Below, in pieces: positions 1 through 5,928 of a stretch of 8,457 nt of DNA. Origin of the DNA: Mucilaginibacter sp. (lineage in GTDB: Bacteria; Bacteroidota; Bacteroidia; Sphingobacteriales; Sphingobacteriaceae). Within the stretch, counting starts at the first letter, position 1; each line of letters starts with the position of its first letter. The stretch spans positions 1 to 8,457 of the forward strand of contig JAFAKI010000352.1 of NCBI GenBank assembly GCA_019235595.1. Reading direction: 5' to 3'. The notes below the pieces were generated by a model, which did not search any database, was not told the DNA's origin, and saw only the letters and a program-made list of their open reading frames with translations. The translations under genes were made by a program, and so were the position numbers.

Positions 1-45
1 CTAATTTGTTTAAAGTTAACGGATTCAAACGGATACATATTCGGT

Positions 46-76
46 TTTGAAAAAAAGTGTGCTTTGCTTATTATTG
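46..76 (+). promoter_or_regulatory. Bacteroidota-type promoter for the fluoride riboswitch transcript
   Basis: TTTG at 46-49 is followed by 19 bases and then TATTATTG at 69-76. This matches the Bacteroidota sigma-A pattern TTTG-N19-TAnnTTTG at all fixed positions but one. Transcription would start about 5-8 bases downstream, at roughly 81-84, immediately before the first paired base of the riboswitch at 85. That fit between two independent signals is the main support. The start site is inferred. Confidence 0.6.
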
Positions 77-84
77 CAATATCA

Positions 85-144
85 AGGTGATGGTGTTCCA
101 CCTATTTGAACCGTCCTGTTGAATGCAGGTCTGATGGCGCCTAC
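85..144 (+). promoter_or_regulatory. fluoride riboswitch (crcB motif) aptamer
   Basis: The sequence follows the crcB-motif consensus closely: GGTGATGGTGTTCCACC at 86-102, GAACCG at 108-113, then CTGATGGCGCCTAC at 131-144. P1 is AGGTG (85-89) with CACCT (99-103). The second stem is CCTG (115-118) with CAGG (126-129). The pseudoknot pairs GGTGTT (92-97) with GGCGCC (136-141), using G-C and G-U pairs. Known members of this class bind fluoride through magnesium ions and switch on fluoride exporters or fluoride-resistant enzymes. The next gene is a CLC-type channel/antiporter with fluoride-type motifs, which independently supports the call. Sequence conservation and all three helices are seen directly; ligand binding is from knowledge of the class. 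Confidence 0.95.
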
Positions 145-178
145 GAAATAAGTTTTTTTATATTTTTATTTCATAGGC
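139..178 (+). promoter_or_regulatory. inferred expression platform: start-site sequestering hairpin
   Basis: GCCTACGAAATAA (139-151) is the inverse complement of TTATTTCATAGGC (166-178) except for one C-A mismatch (144/173), with a U-rich loop between. The 3' arm ends on the base just before the ATG at 179. Bases 139-141 of the 5' arm are also pseudoknot bases of the aptamer, so the two structures exclude each other. The simplest reading is that without fluoride the hairpin hides the initiation region, and with fluoride the pseudoknot captures 136-141 and frees it. No T-run follows the hairpin, so a transcription terminator is unlikely. The pairing is seen; the switching mechanism is inferred. 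Confidence 0.6.
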
Positions 179-1579
179 ATGAAACGACTACGTTATATCC
201 AATTTTTTAAATCCTCTTACTTTTTAATACTCAGTCATCTTATCCGCTGGACTTTATTGACCATCCCTGTGGCTATAGCTGTAGGGGCGGTGGTAGCTTT
301 GTTTTTATGGCTGTTAAACTGGGCCATACATTTCCGTTTTGCGCATACCTGGCTGTTATTCTTGTTGCCTGTGGCTGGTATCGTTATCCATTTTGTGTAT
401 AAGCTTTATGGAAAATCGTCTGAAAAAGGGAATAACCTGATTATGGACGAAATTCACGAACCCGGTGGCGGTGTGCCCAAGCGAATGGCGCCATTGGTGC
501 TTTGGGCTACTATTTTCACCCACTTATTTGGCGGATCGGCCGGACGCGAAGGTACGGCCGTGCAAATAGGTGGGAGCATAGCCGATTTTTTTGGCCGCCT
601 GTTTGGTTTGAATGAGCAGGACTCGCGCACCGTTTTGATGGCAGGGGTAGCAGCAGGTTTTGGCGCGGTATTCGGGACACCGTTGGCGGGGACAATATTC
701 GCAATTGAAGTTTTAGCCATCGGTCGTTTGCAGTATGATGCCATTATTCCCTGTTTAATAGCCAGTATTTTTGCAGATCAGACCGTAGCTATGATCGGTA
801 TTCATCATACCGCTTATAATATCGAGCCATTTGCTACGCAACCCAATTTTGGTTTCAGCTTTATTCATTTTGATTATTTGTTACTGGTAAAGATTATCTT
901 CTCGTCAGTGTTGTTTGGGTTGACCAGTTACTTGTTTGCCGAAATGGCCCATGGGGTAAAAAACGTAGCCCAACGCCTTCTAAAAGTTAAATGGCTGATC
1001 CCGGTTGTTGGAGGATTAATCATTATTGGTTTGACACTTATTTTAGGTCGGCAGGATTACCTGAGCCTAGGAGTTGATGCTCAATTTCCCGATTCGGTGA
1101 CGATTCCGTCCGCTTTTCACCAGGGAGGCACCTTTACCTGGAGTTGGTTATGGAAAATAATTTATACCACCATTACGCTCGGCACAGGCTTTAAAGGCGG
1201 CGAAGTGACTCCGTTGTTTTATGTCGGCGCTACACTGGGTAATACGTTATCGCAATTGCTTAACGCTCCGGTTGGCTTGTTTGCAGCCATTGGTTTCGTA
1301 GCAGTTTTCGCCGGGGCAACCAACACGCCTTTAGCTTGTACTTTTATGGGGATAGAGCTTTTTGGCGGAGAATATGCCCTTTATTTTGCTGTAGCCTGTT
1401 TTACCGCGTATTTCTTTAGCGGGCATTCGGGTATTTATAGCTCACAGCGCATTGCTATTCCTAAAATCTTTGACCCCAATTATAGTAAGGAAACTTCGAT
1501 AGGGCAATCGATACAGCGCAGGCGAAGTCAGTTGAGCTTTAGAATAACGAGATATAGGGACAAATTCGGCAGAAAATAA
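179..1579 (+). CDS. CLC-F type fluoride/proton antiporter (CLC chloride channel superfamily)
   Basis: This 466-residue polytopic membrane protein belongs to the CLC superfamily. It carries the sequence variants that mark the fluoride-exporting CLC-F clade: GNNLI (84-88) where chloride CLCs have GSGIP, and GREGT (122-126) where they have GREGP, with Glu124 as the likely gating glutamate. GFKGGEVTP (337-345) is the GKxGGE-type motif, and Tyr420 in SGIYSSQ is the likely counterpart of the anion-coordinating tyrosine. Hydrophobic segments run along almost the whole chain (for example 24-50, 57-74, 153-180, 272-289, 365-385). Known CLC-F proteins expel fluoride in exchange for protons at the inner membrane. 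The fluoride riboswitch directly upstream makes this role very likely. The start at 179 follows the riboswitch hairpin without a gap; the only purine-rich stretch is AGG at 175-177, too close to act as a normal Shine-Dalgarno site. Genome pipelines would probably label it a voltage-gated chloride channel. Confidence 0.93.
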   Translation: MKRLRYIQFFKSSYFLILSHLIRWTLLTIPVAIAVGAVVALFLWLLNWAIHFRFAHTWLLFLLPVAGIVIHFVYKLYGKSSEKGNNLIMDEIHEPGGGVPKRMAPLVLWATIFTHLFGGSAGREGTAVQIGGSIADFFGRLFGLNEQDSRTVLMAGVAAGFGAVFGTPLAGTIFAIEVLAIGRLQYDAIIPCLIASIFADQTVAMIGIHHTAYNIEPFATQPNFGFSFIHFDYLLLVKIIFSSVLFGLTSYLFAEMAHGVKNVAQRLLKVKWLIPVVGGLIIIGLTLILGRQDYLSLGVDAQFPDSVTIPSAFHQGGTFTWSWLWKIIYTTITLGTGFKGGEVTPLFYVGATLGNTLSQLLNAPVGLFAAIGFVAVFAGATNTPLACTFMGIELFGGEYALYFAVACFTAYFFSGHSGIYSSQRIAIPKIFDPNYSKETSIGQSIQRRRSQLSFRITRYRDKFGRK

Positions 1580-1673
1580 TTCAGCCGATACCTAATCAAT
1601 ATTTGTTATAAAAAGGGCACTATCAAACGTCAAAAAAACCTGAAATTTTCAATCATATCTTTCTGATCTCCAG

Positions 1674-1703
1674 CTTGTATTGAATTTTAAATAAATAAAT
1701 TTT
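1674..1703 (+). promoter_or_regulatory. candidate promoter for the GH13 gene
   Basis: CTTG (1674-1677), an 18-base spacer and TAAATTTT (1696-1703) resemble the Bacteroidota pattern TTTG-N19-TAnnTTTG, with one mismatch in each box. The 191-base gap between 1579 and 1771 is AT-rich and holds no other gene and no clear hairpin terminator. AT-rich sequence gives chance matches, so this is weak. Confidence 0.3.
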
Positions 1704-1770
1704 CCGGAAGAACAAATATTTTGCTTTTCCTGTATTTATATTTACCGTTCATAACCAACTTAACTGATTG

Positions 1771-3099
1771 ATGAAAAGAATCCTAGTGCTTATGCTCGCT
1801 TTGCTGTGGGCATCTTCCTCCGTTTTTTCCCAAACCATTGATGGACACCCGGCATGGGCCATGCAGGGCAATATCTACGAAGTAAATGTTCGCCAGTACA
1901 CTAAACAAGGCACATTTAAAGCGTTTGCTAAGAGCCTCGACCGTTTGAATGAAATGGGCGTGCAAACCCTTTGGTTTATGCCTATCACCCCAATAAGTAA
2001 GGTAGACAGAAAAGGTTCGTTGGGAAGTTACTATGCAGTATCGAATTATACTGCTGTTAACCCTGAATTTGGTTCATTAAAAGACTTTAAAAAATTAGTT
2101 GCCGAGGCACATAAACTGGGCATGAAGGTGCTTATCGACTGGGTGCCCAATCATACCGGAGCCGATAATGTCTGGATAAAACGTCACCCTGATTTCTATG
2201 TAAAAGATAAAACCGGTAAACCCGCGGTTGCTTTCGACTGGGCTGATACCCGCCAGTTGAATTACAAAAATACAGTGATGCAGGACAGCATGATCAATGC
2301 GATGAAGTATTGGGTGGTAAATACCGATATAGATGGCTTCCGTTGTGATGTGGCCTGGAATGTTCCCGGCGCTTTCTGGAAAAAATGCATATCACAGTTA
2401 AATGCGATCAAACCGATGTTCTGGTTGGCTGAAGGGGATAAGAATTACCTGCATCCAAGCGGCTTTGATGCCACTTATCCCTGGGATATGTTCCACGCGA
2501 TGGTAGGGGTGGCAAAAGGTGCCCGTCCTGCAACGGCATTAGATTCTATCAAGGCTAAATACGATAAAATTTATCCGCACAACGCGCTGGAACTATATTT
2601 TACCAGCAATCATGACGAGAACAGCTGGAACAAGGCCGATTATGGTACATTCCCTAAAGCATCTCATGCTCCGTTTGCTGTATTTACGCAAACGATGCCG
2701 CATAGTATCCCGTTGATTTACAGCGGGCAGGAAGAGCCGGTGTTACGTCCCATTAAGTTTTTTGATAAGGATAACATGGACATGGGCAAATACGACCGTG
2801 AAAAGTTCTACAAAACCCTTTTACTCCTTCGTAAGCGTAGTCCGGCATTGGCTGCCGACGCTTCCTTCCGTAAAGTAAATGCAGGTGATAATAAAGCGGT
2901 GTATGCTTATGTAAGGGAAAATGAGGGCAAAAAAATATTGGTTATACTCAATCTTTCTAACAAAGACCAAACTATTACCATTGATGATGAAAGCCTTATT
3001 GGCAAACCGCTCAATGTGTTCAGGCACGAGTATGAACCGCTGACCAGCAAGCCCTGGAAGATGGATCCCTGGGGATATGTGGTGTTTCAGTATAATTGA
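1771..3099 (+). CDS. secreted GH13 alpha-amylase family glycoside hydrolase
   Basis: This 442-residue enzyme has a signal peptide (about 1-20, ending SSSVFSQ) and a GH13 (beta/alpha)8 barrel. The four family regions are visible: DWVPNHT (123-129), GFRCDVAWN (189-197) with Asp193 as nucleophile, FWLAEGD (217-223) with Glu221 as acid/base, and FTSNHDEN (277-284) with Asp282 as transition-state stabiliser. The last 90 residues or so look like the usual all-beta C-terminal domain, ending in MDPWGYVVFQY. It should cleave alpha-1,4-glucan or maltooligosaccharides outside the cytoplasm; the exact substrate cannot be read from these motifs. At 442 residues it is compact for the family, with a short domain B. 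No SusC/SusD-type genes adjoin it. The ATG at 1771 is preferred to the in-frame TTG at 1768, because it gives the natural start MKRILVLM. Confidence 0.92.
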   Translation: MKRILVLMLALLWASSSVFSQTIDGHPAWAMQGNIYEVNVRQYTKQGTFKAFAKSLDRLNEMGVQTLWFMPITPISKVDRKGSLGSYYAVSNYTAVNPEFGSLKDFKKLVAEAHKLGMKVLIDWVPNHTGADNVWIKRHPDFYVKDKTGKPAVAFDWADTRQLNYKNTVMQDSMINAMKYWVVNTDIDGFRCDVAWNVPGAFWKKCISQLNAIKPMFWLAEGDKNYLHPSGFDATYPWDMFHAMVGVAKGARPATALDSIKAKYDKIYPHNALELYFTSNHDENSWNKADYGTFPKASHAPFAVFTQTMPHSIPLIYSGQEEPVLRPIKFFDKDNMDMGKYDREKFYKTLLLLRKRSPALAADASFRKVNAGDNKAVYAYVRENEGKKILVILNLSNKDQTITIDDESLIGKPLNVFRHEYEPLTSKPWKMDPWGYVVFQYN

Positions 3100-3109
3100 T
3101 TGATTTTTT

Positions 3110-3188
3110 GTCTGAATCAGAATTTACAGAATTCAAGAATTACCAGAATTCTGAAAAATACATTAATTCTGTAAATTCTGATTCAGAC
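3110..3188. repeat. 24-bp perfect inverted repeat built of AGAATT words, at a convergent gene junction
   Basis: The arms 3110-3133 and 3165-3188 are exact inverse complements over 24 bases, separated by 31 bases. The element is built from a short word: AGAATT starts at 3119, 3128, 3136 and 3145 (spacing 9, 8, 9), and its complement AATTCT starts at 3165 and 3174. A 10-base perfect palindrome, CAGAATTCTG, lies in the loop (3144-3153). It fills the gap between the stop of the amylase gene and the stop of the minus-strand oxidoreductase, so both transcripts would fold it into a long stem. A T-run lies only on the wrong side of the stem for either strand (plus-strand T at 3104-3109, read as A on the minus transcript), so it is not a standard intrinsic terminator. 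A dispersed intergenic repeat or mRNA 3'-end processing element is more likely. Confidence 0.75.
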
Positions 3189-3193
3189 GATTT

Positions 3194-4723
3194 CTACAAC
3201 TTCACTTCACCCCAACCTTTGCGGTATTCCCTTCGGATAAATTGGTTGGCCGGTTCATAGTTGGTTACTTTCATGTTGGCTCCATCCCATAGTAAGGCCC
3301 GGTACCTGCCGCTGAATTTCAAGCCTTCCATTTGACCGTAAACGGGATCGTTACGTTTGATTTTCTCCTGGATATCAAAGGTTCTCAACAACAGGTTGCC
3401 CATCAGTACGGTTTCGGTTAATGGTCCGGCATAGCCAACAAACGGCGAATCGACCTCCATTTTACCTTTTCCGGCGATGCTGGCATCTATCCATTGCCAC
3501 CAGTGCCCATCCATATCACCTTCAATACGTGGATATTTTTTAGGGACATTCACATCTTTATTAAGCGACAGCGGCAACAAGCGCGGATGACTGCCGCCCC
3601 ACCCACAGCTTACTTTACCTTTTGCGCCGATGAATAGGGTGCAACCCTCAAAGTCATTTTCGCTTGGGATATCGCCTAATGCCTCATTCATGTTCAGATC
3701 GGGGTCAAGCTCGTTCAGACGTTCAGGTGTAATACCGCCATCCATCCAGTACAGGTCGAGCGGCTTGCCGTTTTGCTGAGTGAATTTAAATTTGATAGAG
3801 CTGCTTACCGGGCCGCTTTTTGGATAAATGCCTTCTTTAAAAATGCCGCTGTAAGTGGTGCTGGCACTGCCCGATACCTCGGTAGGGTAGCCCAAACCTA
3901 ACAATTTAAACGGCGGGCCCATAATATGGCAGCCCATGTCGCCCAGGGCGCCGGTCCCAAATTCCCACCAACCGCGCCAGTTAAATGGAACCAGGTTCTC
4001 AATATAATTGGTTTCCTGTGCGGTACCCAGCCACAAATCCCATTTTAATTCTTTGGGTATAGGTGGTTTTGATGTCGGCCAGTTGATACCTTGCGGCCAT
4101 ACGGGACGGTCTGTCCAGCAGTACACTTTTTCTATGTCGCCGATCAATCCAGCCTCAAACCACTCCCGCATGGTACGCATGCCCTCGCATGATGCTCCCT
4201 GGTCGCCCATTTGGGTAACTACGTTATATTTTTTTGCAGCCTCGGTTAGTACACGTGCCTCATAAATATCATGGGTCAAAGGTTTTTGCAGATACAGGTG
4301 TTTGTTCAGCTGCATGGCGCTCAAACCAACGATAGCATGGTTATGATCGGGTATAGCTACTGTTACCGCATCAAAATTCTTGTGCTCTTTGTCGAACATT
4401 TCGCGCCAGTCGTGATAAAACTTGGCTTTTGGGAACTCCTTAATACGCGGAGCAGCCCCACGATCATCTACATCGCATAAAAAGGCTATTTCTCCATTCT
4501 TCCTCGGCGAATTAGCGTGGTGTTTAATATCATTCTCCGCTTCGCCGCTACAGCCTACAGCTGCAATGTATAGCTTATCGCTTGGTGCCACATGGCCCGC
4601 CCCGCCCAAAACATAGCGTGGCACAATGTAAAAGCTAGCCGCAGCAACCGCCGCTTTCTTAATAAAGCTTTTACGGCTGATAGTATTTTCGTTGGTTGAT
4701 TGTTCGTCGGGTTTCATGGCCAT
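3194..4723 (-). CDS. exported Gfo/Idh/MocA family oxidoreductase
   Basis: This 509-residue NAD(P)-dependent oxidoreductase has an N-terminal Rossmann domain and the Gfo/Idh/MocA alpha/beta C-terminal domain. The nucleotide-binding loop is AAVGCSGEA (54-62), with the acidic strand end LCDVD (82-86). VAIPDHNHA (122-130) and LQKPLT (145-150) correspond to the family VATP..H and EKP segments, with Lys147 as the conserved lysine and Gln in place of the usual Glu. GDMGCHIMG (261-269), with Asp262 and His266, is the catalytic-region motif. The N-terminus has SRKSFIKKAAVAAASF (16-31), which looks like a Tat signal except that the second arginine is lysine. It is probably periplasmic. Its ATG shares one base with the stop of the DUF1080 gene (TAATG at 4723), which implies translational coupling; a second ATG two codons on (4717) is also possible. 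Related exported enzymes oxidise or reduce the C3 position of sugars and glycosides. The substrate is not determined. Confidence 0.88.
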   Translation of the reverse strand: MAMKPDEQSTNENTISRKSFIKKAAVAAASFYIVPRYVLGGAGHVAPSDKLYIAAVGCSGEAENDIKHHANSPRKNGEIAFLCDVDDRGAAPRIKEFPKAKFYHDWREMFDKEHKNFDAVTVAIPDHNHAIVGLSAMQLNKHLYLQKPLTHDIYEARVLTEAAKKYNVVTQMGDQGASCEGMRTMREWFEAGLIGDIEKVYCWTDRPVWPQGINWPTSKPPIPKELKWDLWLGTAQETNYIENLVPFNWRGWWEFGTGALGDMGCHIMGPPFKLLGLGYPTEVSGSASTTYSGIFKEGIYPKSGPVSSSIKFKFTQQNGKPLDLYWMDGGITPERLNELDPDLNMNEALGDIPSENDFEGCTLFIGAKGKVSCGWGGSHPRLLPLSLNKDVNVPKKYPRIEGDMDGHWWQWIDASIAGKGKMEVDSPFVGYAGPLTETVLMGNLLLRTFDIQEKIKRNDPVYGQMEGLKFSGRYRALLWDGANMKVTNYEPANQFIRREYRKGWGEVKL

Positions 4724-5421
4724 TATTTCTTTTTAAGCGGTTTTATAGCAACTTCCTTGAAATATACGATATCATCATCGCCATGATTTTGCAAACCAAA
4801 CCAGCCGGAGTTCGGCCTTAAACCACGATAAGGCTCAAAATCAAATTTACGCTCAGGCGTTGGGTCGCCTTCTTTATAGTCGGTTACTTTTACGCCATTT
4901 ACGTAAACAATAGTACGCGGCCCATCCAGGGTGATCTCCATGGTGTTCCATTCAGGGCCCGGTTTGCCGGGTTTAGCCAAAGGTTTGGTTAAGGAGTATA
5001 ACGTGCCGGTAATATGGTACTCGTCCTCATTTGAGGTTTCAGGATGGTTATCTATTTGCACCTCGTAGCCATAAAATACAGGCATCCATGGCTCACGGGG
5101 TTCTAACGGAATACGGATAAATACACCTGAGTTACTGTTTGATTTCTGCATCTGGTACACTACTTTGATGGTGCAATTGCTTAGCTTACCACCTTTCCAG
5201 TAAAGCAGGCCCATGCCACCATGACTACGTATGGTACCGTCTTCAACATAGTGGGTGCCAGGGCCTACCTGTTGAAAATTATTAATGTCCTTACCATTAA
5301 AAAGCTGTGTCCAGCCTTTATCAACCACCTGGGCCGATGCATGGTTAAAGCTTGAAAGAATCGTGAGGCCAATGCCCATACCCAAGCCTTTCAACATTGA
5401 TTTTTTGATCGCGCTATTCAT
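4723..5421 (-). CDS. secreted DUF1080 (3-keto-disaccharide hydrolase domain) protein
   Basis: This 232-residue protein has a signal peptide (about 1-30, ending NHASA before Gln31) followed by one DUF1080 domain (PF06439), a concanavalin-like beta sandwich. Typical family segments are LFNGKDINNFQ (40-50), SGVFIR (98-103), YEVQI (119-123), TGTLY (138-142), EWNTMEI (157-163) and GLQNHGD..VYFKEVAIKPL (209-229). Characterised relatives cleave glycosidic bonds of 3-keto glycosides, after an oxidoreductase has oxidised the C3 hydroxyl. The gene directly downstream, overlapping by one base, is an exported Gfo/Idh/MocA oxidoreductase, so the two probably act in sequence on the same sugar outside the cytoplasm. 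Length is normal for a single-domain member. The specific glycoside is unknown, and no transporter or isomerase gene lies in the window to narrow it. Confidence 0.87.
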   Translation of the reverse strand: MNSAIKKSMLKGLGMGIGLTILSSFNHASAQVVDKGWTQLFNGKDINNFQQVGPGTHYVEDGTIRSHGGMGLLYWKGGKLSNCTIKVVYQMQKSNSNSGVFIRIPLEPREPWMPVFYGYEVQIDNHPETSNEDEYHITGTLYSLTKPLAKPGKPGPEWNTMEITLDGPRTIVYVNGVKVTDYKEGDPTPERKFDFEPYRGLRPNSGWFGLQNHGDDDIVYFKEVAIKPLKKK

Positions 5422-5444
5422 TTTGATTGAGAAAATTTTAATGA

Positions 5445-5468
5445 CACTGCGGGACGAAACCCCCAGTG
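5445..5468 (-). promoter_or_regulatory. hairpin in the 5' leader of the DUF1080 operon
   Basis: CACTG (5445-5449) pairs with CAGTG (5464-5468), and GGG (5451-5453) with CCC (5460-5462), around a 6-base loop and one mismatch. It ends 23 bases before the start codon at 5421 and lies downstream of the weak promoter candidate at 5487-5514, so it would be in the untranslated leader. It stands out as GC-rich in an AT-rich gap. It could be an operator palindrome or an RNA element; nothing in the sequence decides which. Confidence 0.35.
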
Positions 5469-5578
5469 GGTTGGTTTATAATACAAGCAAATTACCTATT
5501 TTCTGAATAACAAATACTGGCAAATACTCATCAAAATATATACTATTTTATCCGCATGGGAGGCTTAAAGCGAAAAAC

Positions 5579-5627
5579 AGAAAGTCCGAAGTATATCAAG
5601 TCGAAAACGTTTTTAACTTTCGACTTT
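5579..5627. repeat. AAGTC(C)GAA-word element with a 9-bp perfect hairpin
   Basis: AAGTCGAAA (5598-5606) and TTTCGACTT (5618-5626) are exact inverse complements; GTT/AAC pairing inside extends the stem past a small bulge. A related word, AAAGTCCGAAG, lies just before it (5581-5591). Four T follow the stem on the plus strand, but no plus-strand gene ends nearby, so a terminator role is not supported. The short-word composition is like that of the elements at 3110-3188 and 6283-6311. I recall similar intergenic words in Sphingobacteriaceae genomes but could not check this. Confidence 0.5.
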
Positions 5628-5761
5628 TAGCTCTTTACTTGCCAATAGAACTGAAAAGAAATCCACATAGTGTAATAGCTGCCGTTATGTACAATGTTGA
5701 GAATCGGAATTTGAAAAAGATGAGCAATGAATCTATAGGGTTTAAATGGTGTTAATATTGT

Positions 5762-5791
5762 ATTGATAATCAATTAATTATAATATTATAA
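5762..5791. promoter_or_regulatory. two adjacent AT palindromes upstream of the promoter (possible operators)
   Basis: ATTGAT-A-ATCAAT (5762-5774) and TTATAATATTATAA (5778-5791) are both perfect palindromes. The second ends 4 bases before the -33 box at 5796. Their position suits activator or repressor binding, but the stretch is nearly all A and T, so chance palindromes are easy to find. Confidence 0.35.
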
Positions 5792-5795
5792 ATTA

Positions 5796-5827
5796 TTTGC
5801 TTTATTCGATGCTAAATGTTAAATTTG
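5796..5827 (+). promoter_or_regulatory. near-perfect Bacteroidota promoter for the 90-residue gene
   Basis: TTTG (5796-5799), a 20-base spacer and TAAATTTG (5820-5827) match TTTG-N19/20-TAnnTTTG at every fixed base. The expected start of transcription, about 5832-5835, coincides with the first base of a 9-bp stem, and leaves a leader of roughly 95 bases before the ATG at 5929. Confidence 0.65.
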
Positions 5828-5831
5828 AGTA

Positions 5832-5904
5832 TAGCGAAATTAACATAAGTTATTAACATTTGCTATTTCGCTAAATTGAAAGCATCTGCCTCCTGTAATG
5901 CTTT
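5832..5904 (+). promoter_or_regulatory. structured 5' leader with two hairpins
   Basis: Hairpin 1 pairs TAGCGAAAT (5832-5840) with ATTTCGCTA (5865-5873), 9 perfect base pairs. Inside it are a small TAAC/GTTA stem (5841-5852) and a direct repeat ATTAACAT (5839-5846, 5852-5859). Hairpin 2 pairs AAAGCAT (5879-5885) with ATGCTTT (5898-5904), with a 12-base loop that contains CCTCCTG, similar to the anti-Shine-Dalgarno end of 16S rRNA. A 10-base palindrome, CAATTAATTG (5911-5920), follows shortly before the start codon. No T-run follows either hairpin. It may control mRNA stability or translation, or be a small RNA in its own right; function is unknown. Confidence 0.5.
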
Positions 5905-5928
5905 AAAAACCAATTAATTGAGCCGAAG

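Larger units (their letters stand above)
5422..5928. other. 507-bp divergent intergenic region rich in palindromes
   Basis: I find no convincing gene here. The region separates the minus-strand DUF1080 operon from the plus-strand 90-residue gene and becomes very AT-rich from about 5740. It holds a leader hairpin (5445-5468), a weak minus-strand promoter candidate (plus-strand GCAAATTA at 5487-5494 and CAAA at 5511-5514, spacer 16), a repeat-like hairpin (5579-5627), two AT palindromes, a strong plus-strand promoter and two 5'-leader hairpins. The main ones are listed separately. Confidence 0.7.

Noticed and set aside
139..178. Transcription terminator as the riboswitch output
   Set aside because: The T-rich stretch lies in the loop, not after the hairpin; the coding sequence follows at once. 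Translational control fits better.
454..744. Minus-strand frames antisense to the CLC gene (454-744, 516-704)
   Set aside because: They lie wholly inside the conserved CLC motifs and their translations are low-complexity, with no family resemblance.
1768..1770. TTG at 1768 as start of the GH13 gene
   Set aside because: The ATG three bases later gives a normal signal peptide start, and TTG is a rare start codon.
1771..3099. Starch utilisation (Sus) locus
   Set aside because: Only the GH13 enzyme is present; no SusC, SusD or SusR-type gene adjoins it within the window.
3110..3188. Bidirectional intrinsic terminator
   Set aside because: The stem is long and perfect, but the only T-run precedes it on the plus strand and reads as A after it on the minus strand, so the standard signal is absent on both sides. 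Kept as a repeat.
4008..4616. Plus-strand frames antisense to the oxidoreductase gene (4008-4265, 4271-4480, 4422-4616)
   Set aside because: They are shadows of a well-supported Gfo/Idh/MocA coding sequence, with no start signals or family resemblance.
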